This document shows, piece by piece, positions 41,540-45,875 of a stretch of 45,875 bases of DNA. The stretch is from the NCBI GenBank assembly GCA_016935665.1, contig JAFGQN010000101.1:1-45875 (forward strand), in the 5' to 3' direction. This DNA is from Deltaproteobacteria bacterium (lineage in GTDB: Bacteria; Myxococcota_A; Polyangia; JAAYKL01). The first letter of the stretch is position 1. Each line of letters begins with the position of its first letter. The notes below the pieces were generated by a model. It searched no databases and was not told where the DNA came from. It worked only from the letters and a program-made list of their open reading frames with translations. Position numbers and translations under genes: made by a program.

Positions 41540-43489
41540 ATGTATTGCATAACTCCACTTCGAAATATCACCTGGCTGCGTGAGAGCGATGATAGTTCTG
41601 CGCACCGATGCGGTATTTGCAGCAACAGACCAAAGCAGTCGATTGCCAAAAACAGTGATGGCGCCGTTATGGTAATGGCGTTGTTCATGGGAATATTTCT
41701 GTGTGCGTTGCTTTACCATTTGGTAGGCGTTGGCGAAGCGGCCACAGAAGCCATCATGGCTCAGGACGCCACAGACAGTTTTACATTTACCGCCGCAGCG
41801 GCCAAAGCGCGCGGGATGAATACCATTGCGCTCATCAACGAAATTATGGCGTTGATTCTGGCAGTATTGGTAGCGTTGCGGCTGGTGGAGTTTGTCTTGC
41901 TCATTGCCATTGCAATTGTGAGCGCCACGTGCTGGCCCGCGCCGCCCACATGCGGAACGGTGGGTCTGTTGGCGGGAATTCAGGCGGAAGTGGCTACAAT
42001 AGCAGATGAAGCTGAAGAAATCATTATGCCCATTCTGACAGCGTTTACCGCAGTCGCCACTGTAGTGAACAAGGCAACGCCTTTTGTGGCGGAAGGCGAG
42101 GCCATTTACATTTCGAAAACGGAGTCAAAGCCGGTTTCCGATTACGGGTTTGTGTGGCCGGTCGCTGACGAACTGCCCACAGAACAGGGAGAGTTCAATC
42201 TTCTGTGCGGCAAGGCGGGAAAAAAGGTTTTCGAAGTGTCCAAATACTGCATTCCTGGAAAAGTGGGAGACCGAGCATTGGGATTGCTGGAGAAACTGGT
42301 GGGCGAAATGGCCAATACGTTTTCTGACTATTTCTGTGGTGACGGCGGCGCCCCGTCGAAAGATCGTACCGAGCCGGTGGCATACCCGGGATATAGTGAT
42401 CGCGAAACGAGTGATGGTGATTTAAAATGCGATACTGTGGACGCGCAACCGGCAGGCGCCCAGAACGCATGCTGGTCCAGCGATGATGAATACGATGAAA
42501 ATTGTGACAATAAAGACCCTGAACCCATCTATGGACACGCCGGGTGCGAGCCGGGTAATCAGACGTGCATTGATTGCGAACACAAGGCCTGTGAAACGTG
42601 TTTGCCGTTGCTAAATAATGTCGCCTTCAAAAAAGCGCTGTGGCAAGTCAAAACAGAGGAGCTCGAAGTCCATGGAGACCTGAATTCTCAAAGTGCGATG
42701 TGGAAAAGTATAGAAGAACCCTTTTCCACCTTCGAGTGGATAGACAGAAATCCATGCGTAAAGAATCATTACATTGGGATGTTGTCAGCATCTCAAATGG
42801 AGGCGCTTGAAATAAAGGAGTATCGAAAGGATTGCGGGGGCGATTTTATCTGTGTGGTTGAACAGCACGAATTTGGAGGTTGGTTCAACGTGCCGGATTC
42901 CAAAAGAAAAGAACCGCGAACCAGAGTGGTCAGGCGCACATACGAAAAAATGTATGCGTGTATTGTAAACGAAAAAATTCCCCTTAAAACTCCCGAAAAA
43001 TTTAAATCAATAGACGTCGATGGACAATGCGGAGGCAGCTGCTCCAACTCGTTTAGTGACGTGTCCCCCGCCTCTTCCGGCAACAATTCTTCACCCTCGT
43101 CAGACACATCACCCCGTCCACGAATATTAAAGAAAAAAGCCGTTCCGGACGACTTTCGATTGTGGGGGGTTGGCATTGCAAAAAAGAAAGCACAGTCCCG
43201 GGAAAATGAAATCGGAAAATTTTACAATAAAAAGGCACAGGGGAAATCGGATAAACGAGTCACAGCGGCCGCTGCCGAATTTCGAACCGAAAGTAAAAGA
43301 GCCAACAAAGAACTGGATGATATGCGCATGTGGCAGCTCAAATGGTACGGCCGATTGATTCGGTTTCGACTCCCCAAAGAAAATATATTTGGGGAATCCA
43401 GTGGCGCTGAGAATTCAACCACTGCCGATGACGTGTCAAACAACATGGGCGATATTCAAAGTCAGCTGGAAAAGCTTTCTGTTCACTGA
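41540..43489 (+). CDS. TadG-like pilus assembly protein, large Cys-rich
   Basis: A 649-residue protein. An N-terminal cytoplasmic segment (1-40, with several Cys) is followed by DGAVMVMALFMGIFLCALLYH, the TadG/TadE-like membrane helix, and a second hydrophobic block (about 100-150, LILAVLVALRLVEFVLLIAI). The large remaining part contains many cysteines (CGDGG, CEPGNQTCIDCEHKACETC), which suggests disulfides in the periplasm, and a Ser/Asn/Pro linker near residue 510. No vWA domain is evident, unlike many TadG proteins. RBS AAGGAG precedes the ATG by 7 nt. Confidence 0.7.
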   Translation: MYCITPLRNITWLRESDDSSAHRCGICSNRPKQSIAKNSDGAVMVMALFMGIFLCALLYHLVGVGEAATEAIMAQDATDSFTFTAAAAKARGMNTIALINEIMALILAVLVALRLVEFVLLIAIAIVSATCWPAPPTCGTVGLLAGIQAEVATIADEAEEIIMPILTAFTAVATVVNKATPFVAEGEAIYISKTESKPVSDYGFVWPVADELPTEQGEFNLLCGKAGKKVFEVSKYCIPGKVGDRALGLLEKLVGEMANTFSDYFCGDGGAPSKDRTEPVAYPGYSDRETSDGDLKCDTVDAQPAGAQNACWSSDDEYDENCDNKDPEPIYGHAGCEPGNQTCIDCEHKACETCLPLLNNVAFKKALWQVKTEELEVHGDLNSQSAMWKSIEEPFSTFEWIDRNPCVKNHYIGMLSASQMEALEIKEYRKDCGGDFICVVEQHEFGGWFNVPDSKRKEPRTRVVRRTYEKMYACIVNEKIPLKTPEKFKSIDVDGQCGGSCSNSFSDVSPASSGNNSSPSSDTSPRPRILKKKAVPDDFRLWGVGIAKKKAQSRENEIGKFYNKKAQGKSDKRVTAAAAEFRTESKRANKELDDMRMWQLKWYGRLIRFRLPKENIFGESSGAENSTTADDVSNNMGDIQSQLEKLSVH

Positions 43490-43504
43490 ACGCAGGAGAA
43501 ACCA

Positions 43505-44032
43505 ATGAATATATATAGTGACACCAGGGGCGTGGCCATGACCGAAGGCGTCATTGTGATACCGTTTTTCATTATTGTGTGGCTGGGGATATTTTCTGTG
43601 TACGCCTATTATGTGGCCAGATTGGAAGCGCAGGCAAACGCCGCATCCGGCGCTTACTCACAGGCCATTGGCGGAAACTGTGATGACGTGACGTACTACA
43701 GCGGCCCGGTGGATTCTGACGATGATAAGAACAGCGAATCACAGGAAAAACGAGAGCCGCTCGAATCCGGCATAAGCAGAGTTGAGAGCGATGCGGCATT
43801 TAAAGAGCTGCGCAAAGTCGAAGGCAGCGGCATCTGGGATAACGCCAAAGACATTAATCCACTGGCACATCAGTTTGTCGAATCCAAAGCCGATGTGGTT
43901 CATGAAATATACGGCAGACGAACCGAACGTGCTCATGGAGAGAGATATATGTTGTGCAACTCCAAACCGGTGAATGGGATACTGGATTTTATTGGTGAAA
44001 GCCTAAAGAGCATGGTGGGCATTAACGATTAA
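43505..44032 (+). CDS. TadE-like pseudopilin, second
   Basis: A 175-residue protein with motif RG-VAMTEG (Glu at +5), then a membrane helix (VIVIPFFIIVWLGIFSVYAYYV), as in TadE-type minor pilins. The periplasmic part is charged (DSDDDKNSESQEKREPLE) and has two Cys. AGGAGAAACC precedes the ATG. It follows the TadG-like gene after 15 bp. Confidence 0.75.
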   Translation: MNIYSDTRGVAMTEGVIVIPFFIIVWLGIFSVYAYYVARLEAQANAASGAYSQAIGGNCDDVTYYSGPVDSDDDKNSESQEKREPLESGISRVESDAAFKELRKVEGSGIWDNAKDINPLAHQFVESKADVVHEIYGRRTERAHGERYMLCNSKPVNGILDFIGESLKSMVGIND

Positions 44033-44041
44033 AGTGGTGCA

Positions 44042-44575
44042 ATGATGAAAACAAAAAAACAAAAATTTCTTTGTGGTGTGGCCATTGGTCTGTGTGGGTT
44101 GGCGGTGACGGCACTTGTGGGGTTGAATGCCATGGCAAATTCACCGGTGATGGATAGCGGTGTGGGGCATTTGTGCATTGGAAAGATGGATTTCAATTTC
44201 AATACATCCAATGCGCATAAAAACATATGGATGGCTGATAATGAGGGTTTGAGATTAAAGGGCTGCACCCATCGGGCGTTTGATTTCGAAACGGCATTCC
44301 AGGGAGAACGATTGGTTGTCGCCGAAATGAAGGATAAGAAGAACGCCATATTGGGGTATACCATTGACGTCAATCCTAAAGAAGCGGTTGAAAGCAGTGT
44401 AAAACGACTGGCGAAAATGGGGTTTCAACCCATTCCTTTTAAAAAATCAATGAAGCGAAACGATACAGAAGCATTCGCCCTCGTGCGGGGCAGGCAGATG
44501 GACCTTCAACTGACGGGTGTACCGTTCAAGGACGGGAAGAACATTCTTGTGGTAATTAAAACCACTGGTCCCTGA
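44042..44575 (+). CDS. Hypothetical periplasmic protein of the Tad operon
   Basis: A 177-residue protein with a signal peptide-like N-terminus (KKQKFLCGVAIGLCGLAVTALVGLNAMA) and a mature part of about 145 residues that I do not recognise (FDFETAFQGERLVVAEMKD; LAKMGFQPIPF). It is flanked by a TadE-like gene (9 bp) and cpaB (15 bp), so a role in pilus assembly is likely but unspecified. The start may be ATG 44042 or 44045. Confidence 0.6.
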   Translation: MMKTKKQKFLCGVAIGLCGLAVTALVGLNAMANSPVMDSGVGHLCIGKMDFNFNTSNAHKNIWMADNEGLRLKGCTHRAFDFETAFQGERLVVAEMKDKKNAILGYTIDVNPKEAVESSVKRLAKMGFQPIPFKKSMKRNDTEAFALVRGRQMDLQLTGVPFKDGKNILVVIKTTGP

Positions 44576-44590
44576 TACAGGAGTCATAAG

Positions 44591-45373
44591 ATGAGCAAAA
44601 TCGTAATACTCGCAATATCCATGGCGGTATTGGCTGGCGTGGGAAACTATCTGTTCGCCTATAAACTGGAGCAGCAAACAACTGGTGGAGATAAGGTGGC
44701 GGTGATGGTGGCCTCGCGCGATTTGAATAGAGGCGAAATTTTAAAAACAGATGATTTTGCAGAACGGCAAATTCCAATCGCTTATGTGGACGAGCGGGAT
44801 GTGACGGGCAATCGAAAAAAAGAATTGAAAGGAGCGCCCATCCAGGTAGCAGTGAAGAAGGGGCAGGTGTTGCAGTGGACTGATTTTCAGGCGCGCATGG
44901 CCGATGGTAAGAATGATTTGGCGGATTTGGTGGAGCCAGGCAAACGCGCCATGACCATCGTGGTGAACAGGGAGTCCGCTTTTGGGGGGCTGTTGAAGCC
45001 AGGGCACCGGGTGGATATTATTGGTACCTTCGCAAACTCTGGATATGCCGGCGGCGGCTCCAAACAGCGATCGCAGGTGCTGCTGCAAAATGTTCGCGTT
45101 TTGGCCACGGGCAATCAATTGTCTTCTGAAGACGCTGGCAGTGGATTCAATACGGTAACGTTAAGTGTGTCCGTTGAGCAGGGGGAACTATTGTCGTTTG
45201 CGGGTAATCTGGGTGAATTATCTCTGGTCATGCGTGGATATTCTGATGTGTCGGTGACAGAAGGCATTCCCACCAAAGGCTACGATGACATTTTCGGTGA
45301 ACGAAAACCCTTGTTATCAAAAGCGGACAAAAACCAAAACAACCCAATTGAACGATTGCAGGTGAAGAAATGA
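44591..45373 (+). CDS. cpaB: Flp pilus assembly protein CpaB (RcpC)
   Basis: A 260-residue protein with an N-terminal membrane anchor (IVILAISMAVLAGVGNYLF) and an SAF-like domain (about 36-100, VMVASRDLNRGEILKTDDF), followed by the CpaB/RcpC core (LVEPGKRAMTIVVNRESAFGG, LKPGHRVDIIGTF, VLLQNVRVLATG). In the Tad system CpaB works in the periplasm next to the secretin. The ATG follows CAGGAG. Its stop overlaps the next small frame (ATGA). Confidence 0.92.
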   Translation: MSKIVILAISMAVLAGVGNYLFAYKLEQQTTGGDKVAVMVASRDLNRGEILKTDDFAERQIPIAYVDERDVTGNRKKELKGAPIQVAVKKGQVLQWTDFQARMADGKNDLADLVEPGKRAMTIVVNRESAFGGLLKPGHRVDIIGTFANSGYAGGGSKQRSQVLLQNVRVLATGNQLSSEDAGSGFNTVTLSVSVEQGELLSFAGNLGELSLVMRGYSDVSVTEGIPTKGYDDIFGERKPLLSKADKNQNNPIERLQVKK

Positions 45374-45591
45374 CTTTAAAAAATAGAGTTCATAAAATGA
45401 AGATGCCGAGCTTTATGCCCGGCCGATGTCCGCTTCCAAAATGGTGTGCTCGGGCTTTATTTCCGGCCATTGTCGACAGGGCGGCTGGTAAACGACCGCC
45501 CAGCGCGATTTTACCTGGCAAAACCAAAGACGTGCCAGATGAGGCTGAAACGTTAATTTCGCCAAATAAGCGATACGCCTCCAACCCCTGA
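45370..45591 (+). CDS. Small hypothetical protein after cpaB
   Basis: A 73-residue frame overlapping the cpaB stop by 4 bp, basic (rich in Lys, Arg, Pro) with two Cys. There is no homology I can name, and an open antisense frame of similar length overlaps it. The ATGA coupling and position before the operon-ending hairpin make it plausible, not certain. Confidence 0.35.
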   Translation: MTLKNRVHKMKMPSFMPGRCPLPKWCARALFPAIVDRAAGKRPPSAILPGKTKDVPDEAETLISPNKRYASNP

Positions 45592-45645
45592 GACAACAAC
45601 CCCATCTGCAGGGGATGTTTCTCAATAAACCAGTCCTTTCTTCCG

Positions 45646-45701
45646 GGCGCTCCGGTTACACTCATATCGTGTCCGGGGCGCCTCCCTCCTTTGCATTTTT
45701 T
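45646..45701 (+). terminator. Strong intrinsic terminator hairpin
   Basis: GGCGCTCCGG (45646-45655) pairs fully with CCGGGGCGCC (45673-45682, one G-U), continued after a 2-nt bulge by ACAC/GTGT, with loop TCATATC: a 14-bp stem. The T-rich stretch (CATTTTTT) begins 11 nt after the stem, farther than ideal. It closes the pilin-to-cpaB transcription unit. Confidence 0.65.
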
Positions 45702-45766
45702 CGATTTCACTTTGTGCAAGGACTGTTGAAAAAAAATGCGCGATTGCCAGCCCCCCCCAAAAAAAA

Positions 45767-45822
45767 ATAAACTTTTTTTCACAATTTTTGCAACAAAATC
45801 AAAAAACGGCCGAATAGGGGCA
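45767..45822 (+). promoter_or_regulatory. Tad-locus shared upstream element, copy B
   Basis: Nearly identical to 39673-39727 (TGCAACAAAATC, then ACGGCCGAATAGGGG). It lies directly after the terminator and about 30 bp before the GTG at 45851. Confidence 0.6.
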
Positions 45823-45850
45823 AACCTTTTTTTTAAGAAGGAGGCCCCCT

Positions 45851-45875
45851 GTGGCGAACCAGAGAAATTTATATC
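45851..45875 (+). CDS. Start of next Tad-locus gene, truncated
   Basis: GTG 45851 follows AAGAAGGAGG 7 nt upstream and gives VANQRNLY before the window ends. Only eight codons are visible. By position after cpaB it could be the secretin or another Tad component, but the sequence itself does not say. Confidence 0.4.

Larger units (their letters stand above)
45592..45850. other. Intergenic region between cpaB operon and next Tad gene
   Basis: Contains the hairpin terminator and copy B of the shared element (separate entries). A C8 run and several A/T homopolymers lie between them (45751-45778). No gene is supported. Confidence 0.6.

Noticed and set aside
41749-41790. CRISPR or tandem-repeat arrays anywhere in the window
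   Set aside because: No regularly spaced direct repeats of 20-40 bp were found; the EPAH repeats are irregular and protein-level only.
45390-45782. Open frame of 130 codons on the minus strand at the window end
   Set aside because: It runs through the hairpin terminator and homopolymer tracts, has no ribosome site and no recognisable domain.

Overview
The window looks like the chromosome of an anaerobic or facultative Gram-negative bacterium of the former Deltaproteobacteria, most likely Myxococcota-like. This is an inference from gene content. The evidence is a meso-DAP-type MurE, lipoproteins with a Ser/Asp/Thr-rich linker, an ECF sigma / membrane anti-sigma / TPR locus of myxobacterial layout, a roadblock (MglB-type) protein beside an NtrC-type two-component system, and a Tad/Flp pilus locus with TadE/TadG-like proteins. 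I see no rRNA, tRNA, CRISPR array, transposase or phage gene.

Layout. (1) 1-6430: the end of NADP-type glutamate dehydrogenase, a convergent VOC/glyoxalase gene, and a three-gene flavin/iron-sulfur operon (NuoE-like, NuoF-like, [2Fe-2S]-GltD-like fusion) that resembles electron-bifurcating transhydrogenases. (2) 6824-10097, minus strand: a DUF1810 gene, a methyltransferase-like gene and a decaying ECF sigma/anti-sigma module with frameshifts. (3) 10378-11769, minus: an RlmD-type rRNA methyltransferase. (4) 12023-23546: a division/cell-wall (dcw) operon mraZ-rsmH-ftsL-ftsI-murE-murF-mraY-ftsW-murG-ftsQ, lacking murD, murC, murB, ddl, ftsA and ftsZ here, with MraZ-box pairs in front. (5) 24013-27813: a B12-binding-domain radical SAM enzyme followed by a protein with nine EPAH-type motifs. 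This is the best candidate for an undescribed modification (RiPP-like) system. A tiny ORF and a convergent coiled-coil gene follow.

(6) 28214-29464: a lipoprotein with a predicted beta-propeller. (7) 29586-35209: a PAS histidine kinase with a 13-cysteine tail, an NtrC-type regulator, then a near-consensus sigma-54 promoter preceded by three identical-architecture dyads (TGTG-N7-CACA). These lead into a small protein, a roadblock protein, an unknown 154-residue protein and a 12-repeat ankyrin protein. The kinase, regulator, enhancer sites and operon look like one signalling circuit. (8) 35450-39477: a lipoprotein coupled by ATGA overlap to a 1069-residue patatin-like protein. (9) 39524-45875: a REPIN-like inverted repeat, then a Tad pilus operon (two pilin-like proteins, prepilin peptidase, TadE/TadG-like proteins, CpaB) that ends in a strong hairpin. 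A roughly 55-bp element occurs both in front of the first pilin gene and in front of the next gene at the window edge, so the two transcription units probably share a promoter type or regulator.
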